From Saccharopolyspora indica (GTDB taxonomy: Bacteria > Actinomycetota > Actinomycetes > Mycobacteriales > Pseudonocardiaceae), in contig NZ_JAQGLB010000003.1 in the NCBI RefSeq assembly GCF_027853965.1, positions 434,001-498,000 of the forward strand: a stretch of DNA of 64,000 nucleotides. Reading direction: 5' to 3'. The translations under genes and the position numbers were made by a program. A model generated the notes under the pieces. That model saw only the letters and a list, made by a program, of their open reading frames with translations. It was not told the origin of the DNA and searched no databases. Of this stretch, positions 1 to 9,405 are shown piece after piece (the stretch's first letter is position 1; each line of letters opens with the position of its first letter).

Positions 1-1877
1 GGTTCGGCGGCCAGCAGGTGCGCACCCATGCCCGGCCAGTACGAGCCGTACCCGGAGAACACGAACACCGGGGCCGCGGCGTCGGAGCGGGCCGTGCCGG
101 TGACCACGTGCGGTGCTCGTTCCCCGGCTGCCACCGCCCGCAATCCGCTGACCAGCTCCGACCGCTGCCGAGCCTGCACCACCGCGCGCACCGGCTCGTG
201 GTCGCACCGCACCGCCAAGGCCGCGGCCACGTCCGGCAGCGGGGTGTCCGGCGCGGTCTCCAGCCAGTCGGCGAGATCGTCAGCGCGGGCGGCGAGCCGT
301 TCGGCGGAACGACCGGAGATCGCGAACAGTTCGGTCGTGTCGTCGTGCTCGTCCCCCGGGGCCGGACCCGTCGGCCACTCCTCGACCACGACGTGCGCGT
401 TGGTGCCGCCGAACCCGAACGCCGACACCCCGGCTCGGGCCAGCCCCGAGTAGCGCGGCCACGACCGGGGCTCACCGACCACCTGCAACCGTCCGGCGGC
501 GAAGTCGATGTGCGGGTTCGGCTCGCGGAAGTGCAGGCTCGCCGGGATCGTGTCGTGGCCCAGCGCCAGCACGGTCTTGATGAGCCCGGTAATCCCGGCG
601 GCTCCCTCCAGGTGGCCCAGGTTGGTCTTCACCGAACCCAGCAGCAGCGGCTCGCCCTCGGGCCTGCCGACCCCCAGCTCCGCGCCCAAGGCGCCCGCCT
701 CGACCGGGTCACCCAGCAGGGTCCCGGTGCCGTGCGCCTCCACGTAGTCCACAGTGCACGGATCGACGTCGGCATCGGCGTAGGCGACGCGCAGCAAGTC
801 GGCCTGTGCCGCGGGATTCGGCGCCATCAGGCCGTTGGACCGACCGTCGGAGTTCGTGGCGCTGCCGCGCAGCACGGCCAGCACCCGATCGCCCGCCGAC
901 CGCGCGTCCGACAGCCGCCGCAGCACCAGCACCCCGCAGCCCTCACCGCGCGCGATCCCGTTGGCGGCCGCGTCGAACGCCTTGCACCGCGCGTCCGCCG
1001 CGAGCAGGCCTGCCCGCCGGAACATCGCGAACGGTCCCGGGGTGAGCAGCAGGTTCACCCCGCCCACCAACGCCAGATCGCACTCCCCGCGCTGCAAGCT
1101 CACCAACGCCTGGTGCACCGCCACCAACGACGAGGAGCACGCCGTGTCCACCACGACCGAAGGCCCCCGCAGGTCGAGCAGGTAGGACAGCCGGTTGGCG
1201 AGCACGCTGACCGCCGCGCCGGTGCCCGACCACGCGTCCACCTGGTCGGGATCGGCCATGGCCAGCGCGCCGTACTCGGCGGACGACACTCCCGCGAACA
1301 CGCCGGTCCGGCTGCCGCGCAAGGAGCCCGGTGCGATCCCGGCGTGTTCCAGGGCCGACCACGCCACCTCCAGCAGGATCCGCTGCTGCGGGTCCATCAC
1401 CGCCGCCTCGCGCGGGGTGATGCCGAAGAAGTCCGCGTCGAACCCGGCCACGTCGTCGAGGTATCCGGCGGGCTCGTCGGGCCCCGCCCGACCGGCCGGA
1501 CGCGGGCCGACCGCGTCCCGCCCGGTGGCCAGCAGGTCCCAGAACTGCTCCGGCGAGTCGATCTCGCCCGGCAGCCGGCACCCGATGCCCAGCACCGCGA
1601 TCGGCTCCCTGGGCGCCGGGGCCCGGCGCGGTCCGCCGGACGTACCGGGCTCCAGAACCGCGGTGACCAGCTCCGCCACGCTCGGGTGCTGGTAGACGAT
1701 CGTGACCGGGACCTGCCTGCCCAGCAGTTCCGCCAGTTCACCGGCCACGGCAGCGGCCTCGCGCGAGGAGACGCCCAGGTCGCGCAGCGGCCGGTCCACC
1801 TCGATCATCGCGGTCGGCAGGCCGGACAGCGCGGACAGCCTCCCCACCAGCCAGGTCGTCAGCTCGGCGGGGGTCAC
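1..1877 (-). CDS. Type I polyketide synthase, N-terminal part (ACP-KS-start of AT)
   Basis: Partial: the frame runs off the left edge, leaving about 625 residues. Residues 1-80 resemble an acyl carrier domain with the phosphopantetheine serine in LGVSSREA. A ketosynthase follows from about residue 95 ([13 protein letters not shown]), with the active-site cysteine in VDTACSSS and the histidines in EAHGTGT and [10 protein letters not shown]. The last residues ([12 protein letters not shown]) open an acyltransferase domain. The start is GTG at 1877, overlapping the stop of the upstream acyl-AMP ligase gene (GTGA). An ACP placed before the first KS and directly behind an AMP ligase suggests that the ligase loads a fatty acyl starter onto this ACP; that is inference from gene order. 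Confidence 0.88.
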   Translation of the reverse strand, partial: MTPAELTTWLVGRLSALSGLPTAMIEVDRPLRDLGVSSREAAAVAGELAELLGRQVPVTIVYQHPSVAELVTAVLEPGTSGGPRRAPAPREPIAVLGIGCRLPGEIDSPEQFWDLLATGRDAVGPRPAGRAGPDEPAGYLDDVAGFDADFFGITPREAAVMDPQQRILLEVAWSALEHAGIAPGSLRGSRTGVFAGVSSAEYGALAMADPDQVDAWSGTGAAVSVLANRLSYLLDLRGPSVVVDTACSSSLVAVHQALVSLQRGECDLALVGGVNLLLTPGPFAMFRRAGLLAADARCKAFDAAANGIARGEGCGVLVLRRLSDARSAGDRVLAVLRGSATNSDGRSNGLMAPNPAAQADLLRVAYADADVDPCTVDYVEAHGTGTLLGDPVEAGALGAELGVGRPEGEPLLLGSVKTNLGHLEGAAGITGLIKTVLALGHDTIPASLHFREPNPHIDFAAGRLQVVGEPRSWPRYSGLARAGVSAFGFGGTNAHVVVEEWPTGPAPGDEHDDTTELFAISGRSAERLAARADDLADWLETAPDTPLPDVAAALAVRCDHEPVRAVVQARQRSELVSGLRAVAAGERAPHVVTGTARSDAAAPVFVFSGYGSYWPGMGAHLLAAE

Positions 1878-3616
1878 GGCCGCGCCTCCAGGTAGCGGGC
1901 GCGGCACGCCGAGCGGGCGATCTTGCCGCTGGAGGTGCGCTGCAACGTGCCCGGCTCCACCAGCTGGACGTCGTGCAGCGTGAGCCCGTGCCGCTGGGCG
2001 ACCGCGGCCCGGACCGCTCCGGCCAGCTCCGCGGGATCCACCTCACCGGCAGGCAGCTTCCGGCTTCGCTCGGCCAGCACGACCGCGCGCTCACCGTCCG
2101 GAGTGCCGACCGCGAACGCCACGCTCTTGCGCGGCCCGATCGCGCGGTGCGCCTCCTCCACCGTCTGCTCGACGTCCTGCGGGTAGTGGTTGCGCCCGTC
2201 CACGATGATCAGGTCCTTCAACCGGCCGGTCACGTACAGCTCGCCGCCGTGCCACGCGCCCAGATCTCCGGTGCGGAGCCAAGAGCCGAGTTCCGGCCGA
2301 TCGGCCAACCGCGCACCGAAGACCTCATCGGTCTCCCGCGGCCGGTTCCAGTAGCCCCGCCCGACGTTGGGTCCGCTGACCCAGATCTCCCCCACCGTTC
2401 CCTTGGGCACCTCGCAGGCCGTGCCCGGGTCCACGGTCATCACCCGCTGACCGATCGACTGTCCACAGGAGACGATCTCGATCGCCTCGGTGCCGGACCG
2501 CTCCACCAGCCGCCCCGCGGCCAGCTCCCGCCGGTCGAACGACCGCCGGCGCGGCGGCCCGTCCGCCACCCCGGCCGAGACGAACACCGTGGCCTCGGCC
2601 AGGCCGTAGGAAGGCCGGTGCACCTGGGGCCGCAGCCCGCAGGCCTCGAAGGCAGCCCGGAAGCGGTCGACCGACGCAGGTTGCACAGGTTCGCTGCCGT
2701 CGATGAGCGCGTGCACCGCGTCCAGCCGGAGCCGGAGCTTGTCCTGCTCAGCCACCCGCGCGGCGCTGAAGGCGTAGGCGAAGCTGGGTGCGGCGCTGAT
2801 CGAACCGGGGTTGGCCGACAGCGCTTCCAACCAGCGTTGCGGCCGGACCAGGAACGACACCGGCTGCATCAGCACCGTGCGGACGCCGGCGACCAGCGGC
2901 GCGGCGATCGACAGCACCAGGCCCATGTCGTGGAACAACGGCAACCAGCTCACCGTGACTCCGCGGTTCCTGGTGACGCCGTAGGCCGCGCACGCCTGGC
3001 TCGCGTTGGCCACCACGTTGCCGTGCGTGATCATCACACCGCGCGGAGTCCCGGTGGATCCCGAGGTGTACTGGAGGTAGGCGAGGTCGTCGGGCCGCAG
3101 CGGGACCGGCGCGAATTCCCGATCGGCCGTCGTGGGCACACAAGCGACTTCGACGCCGCTCAGCCCGTGGCCGTCGAGGAACTCCGCGACCGCATCGGCC
3201 TTACCCGGACTGGTCAGCGCGATTGCGGGACGGCAGTCGGCGAGCACGGCGGCGAGCCGGTCACCGTGCCCGGGCAGGTCCGGTCCGAACAGCGGCACCG
3301 CGACTGCGCCCGCGCGCAGCACGCCGAGGAAGGCGGACAGGTAGTCCGGCGTCTGGTCCACCATGATCGCCACCGGTTCACCGCGTTCGACCCGGGATTG
3401 CAGCCATCCGGCCACTGCGGTGGCCCGATCGTCGAGCTGCCCCCAGGTCACCGCGACACGGCGGCCGGCGGGCCGCTCGCGGTAGTCCAGGAACGTGACG
3501 GCCTCCGCCTCGCCGTCGAACGCGGCCCACCCGGCGAGCTGGTCGGGCAGCAGGGCGTCGGGCGGCGGAATTTGTGCGGCAGCCGCTGGAAGACGTGCAG
3601 CAGTAACAGAGTTCAT
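1874..3616 (-). CDS. Fatty acyl-AMP ligase (FAAL), PKS starter loading
   Basis: 580 residues of the ANL adenylating superfamily. Seen: the phosphate-binding core YTSGSTGTPRGVMI, the FHDMG segment, YGLAEATVF, the RTGDLG motif, and a C-terminal LIIVDGRNHYPQDVE typical of fatty acyl-AMP ligases that pass acyl-adenylates to an ACP rather than to CoA. The start at 3616 (MNSVTAAR) is preceded by GAGGA. An in-frame upstream ATG at 3682 lacks such support. The stop overlaps the PKS start, so the two are translationally coupled. Family membership is confident; the acyl substrate cannot be read from sequence. Confidence 0.9.
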   Translation of the reverse strand: MNSVTAARLPAAAAQIPPPDALLPDQLAGWAAFDGEAEAVTFLDYRERPAGRRVAVTWGQLDDRATAVAGWLQSRVERGEPVAIMVDQTPDYLSAFLGVLRAGAVAVPLFGPDLPGHGDRLAAVLADCRPAIALTSPGKADAVAEFLDGHGLSGVEVACVPTTADREFAPVPLRPDDLAYLQYTSGSTGTPRGVMITHGNVVANASQACAAYGVTRNRGVTVSWLPLFHDMGLVLSIAAPLVAGVRTVLMQPVSFLVRPQRWLEALSANPGSISAAPSFAYAFSAARVAEQDKLRLRLDAVHALIDGSEPVQPASVDRFRAAFEACGLRPQVHRPSYGLAEATVFVSAGVADGPPRRRSFDRRELAAGRLVERSGTEAIEIVSCGQSIGQRVMTVDPGTACEVPKGTVGEIWVSGPNVGRGYWNRPRETDEVFGARLADRPELGSWLRTGDLGAWHGGELYVTGRLKDLIIVDGRNHYPQDVEQTVEEAHRAIGPRKSVAFAVGTPDGERAVVLAERSRKLPAGEVDPAELAGAVRAAVAQRHGLTLHDVQLVEPGTLQRTSSGKIARSACRARYLEARP

Positions 3617-3671
3617 CGGAGAATCCTCGCTACGTCGGTTCACGCGATCGGTTCGGTCGTCTGCACCCTGC

Positions 3672-5036
3672 TCAGTCCACAAGGGACAATTCGGAGGTTC
3701 GCCTGCGCGGCAGAACCCGGGCGGCCAGCAAGGCCGCGACGGCGGTCACCGCAGCGGCGACAACGAGCGCGTCGGCGTATCCCGCGACCATCGGCCCGGA
3801 GGCCATCAGCGCGCCGACCAGTGCGACGCCGAGAGCACCGGAGAGCTCTCGCGAGGCGGCCAGCATTCCGGCGGCGGTACCGGTGAGGCGCTCCGGGACG
3901 ATCTCAAGCGCGCAGGTGGTCAGCGGCGCGGTGAACGCCGAGCCGAACCCGATCACGGCCAGCGCGGCCAGCCGCAGCCCGAGCGCGGGCACATCGCCCA
4001 CCGCTGCCAACGCGACCAGCCCTGCGGCGACCAGCCCCAGCCCGCACACCACCACCGCCGCGGCGCCCATCACCACCACCGCCCTGCCCACCAGCGGAGT
4101 GGCGACGATCAACGCGATCGCCACGGCCAGCAGGGGCAACGCGGCAGCGCTCGGCCCGGTCCGCAACAACTCCTGGTGCACCACCGGGGTGAAGAACGCG
4201 ACCCCGGTGACGCCGACGCCCCACAGCAGCTGCACCAGCAGTCCGCCCCGCAGCCCACGCCTCCGGAGCAACACCCGCACCGATCCACCGAGCCGCGGAG
4301 CCACCTCGCCCAGCCGTGCCGGAAGGGTTCCGGCCAGCAGCATGATGATGAGCACGAACGGCAGTACCGACCAGAAGACCCAACGCCAGTGCAGGTATTC
4401 GCTCAGCGCTCCACCGAGCACCGGCCCAGCAGCCAGCGCCCCGGCCAACGCCACCAGCCAGATCGCCGCCCCCGACGCCCGACGCGCTGGGGGCAGCGCG
4501 GTACGCAGCAGCATGAGCGCAGCGGGCACGACCGCAGCGGCGGCCACGCCCTGGAGCACGCGCCCGGCGATCAGCAACGACCAGGTCGAGGCGAACCCCG
4601 CCAGCCAGGATCCCGCGCCGAAAAGCGCACTCCCCCAACGCAGAACCGCTCGCTCTCCCAGCCGGTCGATCATCGGGCCTGCCGGCAACAGCAGCGCGGC
4701 GTACGGCAGCACGTACCCAAGCCCGAGCCAGGAGACCTGCCCGACGCCCAGGTGCAGCTCCGCGGCGACCGACCCGGCAGCCGCGGCGACAATCGTGCTG
4801 TCCACCGCCGCCAGGAAGGCCACCACCGCGATCAGCACCAGCACCGGCCCGGTCGAGCGCTCCCCGCCGGACCCCCGTTCGCGGGCCGGGGGAACGACGG
4901 CGGGCGACCGTCCATGCTCCTCAGAGCTCGACGGGCCGCTGTCCGGACCTGCGGGCAGTCGTCGGGAAGACCACGCGGACGGCGGCTCGCTCCGGTGCCG
5001 CGCGCACGGCACGGCACCGATCGCAGTAGCGATCAT
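3672..5036 (-). CDS. MFS drug-type exporter
   Basis: About 454 residues, dominated by hydrophobic segments, resembling the DHA2 (14-helix) drug-efflux branch of the major facilitator superfamily. The first helix carries FLAAVDSTIV, and the loop between helices 2 and 3 has PMIDRLGERAVLRWG. The preferred start is the ATG at 5036, which has GGAGTGGAGA just upstream; the frame extends to 5141 without support. The first roughly 75 residues are hydrophilic, longer than usual for the family. It lies upstream of the acyl-AMP ligase in the same direction and probably exports the cluster product; that role is inferred from position. Confidence 0.8.
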   Translation of the reverse strand: MIATAIGAVPCARHRSEPPSAWSSRRLPAGPDSGPSSSEEHGRSPAVVPPARERGSGGERSTGPVLVLIAVVAFLAAVDSTIVAAAAGSVAAELHLGVGQVSWLGLGYVLPYAALLLPAGPMIDRLGERAVLRWGSALFGAGSWLAGFASTWSLLIAGRVLQGVAAAAVVPAALMLLRTALPPARRASGAAIWLVALAGALAAGPVLGGALSEYLHWRWVFWSVLPFVLIIMLLAGTLPARLGEVAPRLGGSVRVLLRRRGLRGGLLVQLLWGVGVTGVAFFTPVVHQELLRTGPSAAALPLLAVAIALIVATPLVGRAVVVMGAAAVVVCGLGLVAAGLVALAAVGDVPALGLRLAALAVIGFGSAFTAPLTTCALEIVPERLTGTAAGMLAASRELSGALGVALVGALMASGPMVAGYADALVVAAAVTAVAALLAARVLPRRRTSELSLVD

Positions 5037-5110
5037 TCTCCACTCCACTCCTCGTCGAGTCGGGCGGCACAGCCCGGCGGAGCTGCATTGCTGCGACGCT
5101 ACGGACGTGG

Positions 5111-5152
5111 AAGCTGGCCGGGTGTCCAAGTTCTCGGACACCCGGCCAGCTT
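5111..5152. promoter_or_regulatory. Perfect 17-bp inverted repeat between divergent genes
   Basis: Left arm 5111-5127 and right arm 5136-5152 are exact reverse complements (AAGCTGGCCGGGTGTCC) around an 8-base loop. It sits between the divergently transcribed exporter (start 5036) and conservon (start 5248). A terminator is not expected between two promoters, so an operator or a transcriptional insulator is possible. A short AT-rich stretch at 5167-5187 follows and may hold the conservon promoter. Confidence 0.7.
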
Positions 5153-5247
5153 TCGGAGGCGTTACTGAAATGTGAATTACTTAATATATGATGCGGGCTA
5201 TGATCGGCCGATCCTTCGGTTACCGACAGGCCATTGAGGACATTCCA

Positions 5248-6624
5248 ATGCCGTCCCACGAATCCGTTCGCCCCGCGCTGCTCGCCCTCTTGTCTGCCGC
5301 GACCGTCACCGGCGGCGCCTGCCTGTGGATGTCCCTGACCGCGGACGCCACAAGCCAGGCACTGGTCGCGTGGTACGGAGGTGTCCTCTCGGCCCTGCTG
5401 TCCGCGGCCATCGCGCTCGCGGTCCGCGGCACCCTGCTGGCCCGCGACACCCGGGCGCGTCTCGCCGCGGCCGACGCGGAACTCGCCCGGCTCGCCGAAG
5501 AAGCGCTCCCGGCCGTAGCCCGCCGGGTGCGCGAAGGAGCCCCTGCGGACGCCGCGACCGCCGAGGTGGCGCACTCCTTCGGGCCTGCCCACCAGCAGGT
5601 CGTCCGCGCAGCGGCCGAGGAGATCGCCACCGGTGAGCGGATGCGTGCCGCCGCCACCGCCACCAGTGCCAACGTGGCCGGTCGCATGCAGGCGCTGGCG
5701 ACCAGCATGCTCGCCGATCTCCGCGAGATGGAGGGCAAGCACGACGCGGACGTGCTCGCGGACCTGCTCAAGCTCGACCACAGCACCGCGCAGGCCGGTC
5801 GCCTCGCGGACAGCATCGCGGTGCTCACCGGCGCCCGCTCCGGCCGCCGCTGGACCAAGCCGATCGTGATGGAGAGCGTGCTGCGCGGCGCGATGGGCCG
5901 GATCAGCGGCTACCAGCGGATCCGGACGCACTCGACCAGCACCGTCGCGATCGCCGGCTACGCGGCGGAAGGCGTCATGCACGTGCTCGCCGAGCTGATG
6001 GACAACGCGACCCGCTTCTCCCCGCCCGCCGAAGAGGTCCACGTCTACGTGGAGGCCATCCACACCGGGATCGTCGTCCGGATCGAGGACAGCGGTCTGG
6101 TCATGAGCCCCGAGGCGCTGGCCCGCGCCGAGCGCGCTGTGTCGGCCGAACCGCTGGACCTGGCCGCGATGTCCGGGACCCGGCTCGGGCTCGCCGTGGT
6201 GGGCCGGCTGGCCCGCAAGCACGGCCTGACCGTCTCGTTCCGGTCCTCCTCGCGCGGCGGCACCGGTGTCGTCGTCCTGATTCCCCGGCAGCTGATCACC
6301 CAGCCCCGGCACGATCCGGCTCCCGCACTCGGCCGGGCTCCCGCCTCCCAGATCACCGAGGACATCTCCCTCCCCGCTCAGGAGAGCTCCCGATCCGACC
6401 GGGAACCGGCCTTCCCCACCGCGGGCACCCCGCTCCCGGCGACCGGCGGCGAACCTAACGCGCTGCCCAAGCGCCACCGCGGCCAAACTCTTGCCGCCGC
6501 GCACGCGGCCAACGCACCGAAGGAACCCCGGCAGGCCAGGCGGCGGCCGGACCCGGGCGCGCGGTTCGACGCCTTCCGCAACGCCCGCCGCACCCAGTCG
6601 TCCCCGGACGACAACGCTCGATGA
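5248..6624 (+). CDS. Conservon sensor-like membrane ATPase (CvnA type)
   Basis: About 458 residues from the ATG at 5248, which has GAGGA at good spacing; in-frame ATGs from 5188 are alternatives. Two membrane helices lie near residues 8-30 and 38-58, followed by a coiled region and a histidine-kinase-like HATPase_c domain with N-box ELMDNATRFSPP, G1-like VRIEDSG and G2-like GTRLGLAVVGRLA. No clear phospho-accepting H-box is seen, as in other CvnA proteins. The tail is long, proline-rich and basic. It is the first gene of a five-gene conservon; in Streptomyces such operons form a membrane-associated complex resembling a eukaryotic G-protein system. Confidence 0.85.
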   Translation: MPSHESVRPALLALLSAATVTGGACLWMSLTADATSQALVAWYGGVLSALLSAAIALAVRGTLLARDTRARLAAADAELARLAEEALPAVARRVREGAPADAATAEVAHSFGPAHQQVVRAAAEEIATGERMRAAATATSANVAGRMQALATSMLADLREMEGKHDADVLADLLKLDHSTAQAGRLADSIAVLTGARSGRRWTKPIVMESVLRGAMGRISGYQRIRTHSTSTVAIAGYAAEGVMHVLAELMDNATRFSPPAEEVHVYVEAIHTGIVVRIEDSGLVMSPEALARAERAVSAEPLDLAAMSGTRLGLAVVGRLARKHGLTVSFRSSSRGGTGVVVLIPRQLITQPRHDPAPALGRAPASQITEDISLPAQESSRSDREPAFPTAGTPLPATGGEPNALPKRHRGQTLAAAHAANAPKEPRQARRRPDPGARFDAFRNARRTQSSPDDNAR

Positions 6625-6698
6625 CCGCTACGCGGTCAGCACAACAGGATTGGAGGCACGGGCCGGTTCCCGTTCCACAACACCGGCCCAGAACTGCG

Positions 6699-7115
6699 AT
6701 GACCACCACGACGCGCGACCTCGACTGGCTGCTGGAGAACCTGCTGGCGCAGACGCCGCACAGCCGGCACGCCCTGGTGCTGTCGAAGGACGGACTCAAG
6801 CTCTGCCACACGCCCGGCCTGTCGATGGATCAGGCCGACCAGCTGGCCGCCATCGCCTCCGGCATCCAGAGCCTGTCCTGCGGAGCCTCGGCCGAATTCG
6901 GCGACGGCAGCGGCGGGGTGCGCCAGTCCATGACCGAGTTCTACGGCGGCGTGCTCTGCATCGTCGAGGCCGGCGCGGGCGCGCACCTCGCCGTGCTGGC
7001 CGGAGAGGACGCGGACGTCGGCGTCGTCGGGCACAACATGAACGAGCTGGTCGAGCAGATCGGCGAGCACCTCAGCACCGCCCCGCGCGGCGCCAACCCC
7101 GCCTGGCCGCAATGA
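6699..7115 (+). CDS. Roadblock/LC7 protein (CvnB type)
   Basis: 138 residues from the ATG at 6699 (MTTTTRDLDWLLENLL), the usual start of this family. An in-frame ATG at 6621 overlaps the stop of the sensor gene and is an alternative. The body has the roadblock pattern HALVLSKDGLKL followed by a pair of strands and GAHLAVLAGEDADVG. Roadblock proteins bind small GTPases of the MglA/conservon kind and affect their nucleotide state. The stop overlaps the next gene by ATGA. Confidence 0.9.
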   Translation: MTTTTRDLDWLLENLLAQTPHSRHALVLSKDGLKLCHTPGLSMDQADQLAAIASGIQSLSCGASAEFGDGSGGVRQSMTEFYGGVLCIVEAGAGAHLAVLAGEDADVGVVGHNMNELVEQIGEHLSTAPRGANPAWPQ

Positions 7116-7462
7116 CCTGGCTCGACGACGGCCCGGACCGGCTCTACACCGTCACCGGAGGTCGCAGCCGGCCGGCGGAGGATTCCTTCGACCTGGTGAC
7201 GCTGATCGTGAGCGAATGCGATCCGGTCCCGGGCATGCAGTCCGAGCACGCGTGGATCCTGCGGCTGTGCCGCCGGCCGATGGCCGTGGCGGAGCTGTCC
7301 GCGGGACTGCGGCTTCCGGTGAGCGTGGTGAAGGTGCTGCTCTCGGACCTGCTCGACATGGGCAAGGTCACCGCCCGCCACCCGTCCTCGGCCCGCACCG
7401 AGGCGCAACTGCCCACTCCCGAATTCCTGAAGCAGGTGCTCGTTGGACTCCGCAATCTCTGA
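7112..7462 (+). CDS. DUF742 protein (CvnC type)
   Basis: 116 residues. It begins at the ATG overlapping the roadblock stop and contains the family's winged-helix-like core around RPMAVAELSAGLRLPVSVV with a conserved LL..GKV turn. DUF742 proteins are a fixed component of conservons; their biochemical role is not established. The end overlaps the first codons of the GTPase gene, so all conservon genes here are translationally coupled. Confidence 0.9.
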   Translation: MTWLDDGPDRLYTVTGGRSRPAEDSFDLVTLIVSECDPVPGMQSEHAWILRLCRRPMAVAELSAGLRLPVSVVKVLLSDLLDMGKVTARHPSSARTEAQLPTPEFLKQVLVGLRNL

Positions 7463-8057
7463 ACGGGCGACCTCCGCACCCGCACCGCTGCGCGGGACCG
7501 TGACGGACGCCCTGAAAATCGTGATCGTAGGCGGGTTCGCCGTCGGCAAGACCACCATCGTGCGCTCGGTCAGCGAGATCCGGCCGCTCAGCACCGAGGA
7601 GACCATGACGCAGGCCGGCGTCGGCATCGACGAAACCGGCGGCGTCAGCGGCAAGTCCACCACCACGGTGGCCTTCGACTTCGGCCGGATCACGCTGAAC
7701 GACCACCTGGTGCTGTACCTGTTCGGCGCACCCGGCCAGGAGCGGTTCTGGTTCGTGTGGGACCAGCTGTTCGCGGGCTCGCTGGGCGCGGTCGTGCTCG
7801 TCGACGACCGGCGGCTGGCCGACTCCTGGTACGCCATCGACCGGCTCGAACACCACCGGATGCCGTTCATCGTCGCCCGCAACAACTTCGGCAGGCCCGT
7901 GCACAGCCTGGCGCAGGTGCGCGACGCGCTCGACCTGTCGGCCGGAGTACCGCTGATCGACTGCGACGCCCGCGACCGGGAATCCAGCAAGGCCGTGCTG
8001 ATCGGGCTGGTCGAGCACCTCCACGCCATGTCGTCCACCCGGGAGGCCGCGCCGTGA
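7443..8057 (+). CDS. Conservon small GTPase (CvnD type)
   Basis: 204 residues from a TTG at 7443; a GTG at 7500, just ahead of the conserved core, is an alternative. The Walker A motif GGFAVGKTT follows the first strand, the switch region has STEETMTQAGVG, and FGAPGQERF is the G3 motif. The usual NKxD base-recognition motif appears weakened (VARNNFGRP). It belongs to the ATP/GTP-binding group next to DUF742 proteins and is the output switch of the conservon. It overlaps the P450 gene by GTGA. Confidence 0.88.
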   Translation: MDSAISERATSAPAPLRGTVTDALKIVIVGGFAVGKTTIVRSVSEIRPLSTEETMTQAGVGIDETGGVSGKSTTTVAFDFGRITLNDHLVLYLFGAPGQERFWFVWDQLFAGSLGAVVLVDDRRLADSWYAIDRLEHHRMPFIVARNNFGRPVHSLAQVRDALDLSAGVPLIDCDARDRESSKAVLIGLVEHLHAMSSTREAAP

Positions 8058-9274
8058 CCCGTCCGGGCGCCCAGAACCCGCACGCCAGAGCCGCGCGGCT
8101 CTACGGCCCGCGGTTCCACGACAACCCCGTCGAGGTGTACCGGGAGATGCGGCGCGAGCACGGGCCCGTGGTCCCGGTGCTGCTGGAAGGCGGCGTGCCC
8201 GCCTGGTGCGTGCTCGGCTACCGCGAACTCCACCACGTCACCAGCACCCCGGAGCTCTTCGGCCGCGACTCGCGCCGCTGGAACGCCTGGTCCTCGGTTC
8301 CCCGCGACTGGTCGATGCGGCCCTACGTCGAGCACCAGCCGACGGTGCTCTTCGCCGAGGGAGAAGCGCACCGCGAACGCGCGGACGCGATCGCATCGGC
8401 ACTGTCCGCTGTGGACGAGTTCGAACTGCGTTCGCAGGTCGAGCGGATCTGCGACGATCTGATCGACGGCTTCGCCGGGCGCGGCAGCGCGGATCTGATC
8501 ACCGAGTACGCGCACCGGATCCCGCTGCTGACCATGCTGAAGATCTACGGGCTGCCGGACGAGGAGGCCCCGGCCCTCGCGCACGACGTCACCACGTCGG
8601 CGGCCGAAGGCGACGAAGCGGTCCACGCCCACCGGCGGACCTTCGGGCGGATGCTCGAACTGGTGCGGGACAAGCGCCGCAACCCCGGCCGCGACGTGCC
8701 CTCGGCGCTGCAGGCCCACCCGGTGGGGCTGACCGACGAGGAGATCGCCACCGACCTGCTGATCACGATGGCCGCCGGATACCTCAACACCGGCTGCTGG
8801 ATGGGCAACACGATCCGGCTGATGCTCACCGACGACCGCTTCGCGATGACCCTCTCCGGCGGGCGCAGCAGCGTGGCGCAGGCCCTGACCGAAGTGCTCT
8901 GGGAGGACAGCCCGACGCAGAACTTCGTCGGCCGGTGGGCCACCCAGGACACCCAGCTGGGCGGCCAGCGGATCCGCAGAGGAGACCTGATCGTCCTCGG
9001 CCTGGCCTCGGCGAACACCGATCCGCAGGTTCGCCCGGACTCCTGCGCGGGCGCGGCGGGCAACCAGGCGCACCTGTCGTTCAGCCACGGAGAGCACGGG
9101 TGTCCCTTCCCCGCCCAGGAAATCGCGCGGATCATCGCCACGACCGGAATCGAGGTGCTCCTCGACCGCCTGCCCGACGTCGCGCTCGCGGTGCGCCCCG
9201 ACGACCTGCAGTGGCTCCCGTCGGTGTGGGTCCGCGGCCTGGCCGCCCTCCCCGTGACCTTCGCCCAGTACTGA
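8054..9274 (+). CDS. Cytochrome P450, CYP157-like, K-helix arginine replaced
   Basis: 406 residues. The haem-ligand loop is FSHGEHGCPFP, with cysteine present. The I-helix region reads AAGYLNTG instead of the common AGxxT. The K-helix motif that should be EXXR reads EVLW, so the normally invariant arginine is a tryptophan. Established knowledge: CYP157 enzymes encoded in Streptomyces conservons also lack EXXR. Starting at a GTG that overlaps the GTPase stop, it is the fifth conservon gene (CvnE position). Its substrate is unknown, and a regulatory rather than catalytic role is possible. Confidence 0.88.
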   Translation: MTRPGAQNPHARAARLYGPRFHDNPVEVYREMRREHGPVVPVLLEGGVPAWCVLGYRELHHVTSTPELFGRDSRRWNAWSSVPRDWSMRPYVEHQPTVLFAEGEAHRERADAIASALSAVDEFELRSQVERICDDLIDGFAGRGSADLITEYAHRIPLLTMLKIYGLPDEEAPALAHDVTTSAAEGDEAVHAHRRTFGRMLELVRDKRRNPGRDVPSALQAHPVGLTDEEIATDLLITMAAGYLNTGCWMGNTIRLMLTDDRFAMTLSGGRSSVAQALTEVLWEDSPTQNFVGRWATQDTQLGGQRIRRGDLIVLGLASANTDPQVRPDSCAGAAGNQAHLSFSHGEHGCPFPAQEIARIIATTGIEVLLDRLPDVALAVRPDDLQWLPSVWVRGLAALPVTFAQY

Positions 9275-9405
9275 ACCCGTCGCACCCGGGGACAACGCTC
9301 TCCCGGGGACGAAGTCGGCCCTTCTTCGCGCGCGGTGCCGTGGCCAGACTCGGAGCGGACCGGGTCTGGCAGGCCCGAACGACAGCTTCGAACCGGAAGT
9401 TCACA

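Noticed and set aside
18-1895. A 625-codon plus-strand open frame
   Set aside because: It is the antisense shadow of the PKS; it has no domain pattern and arises from high GC at third positions.
1973-3886. A 637-codon plus-strand open frame
   Set aside because: Antisense of the acyl-AMP ligase, whose motifs are on the minus strand; product is low-complexity Arg/His/Gln.
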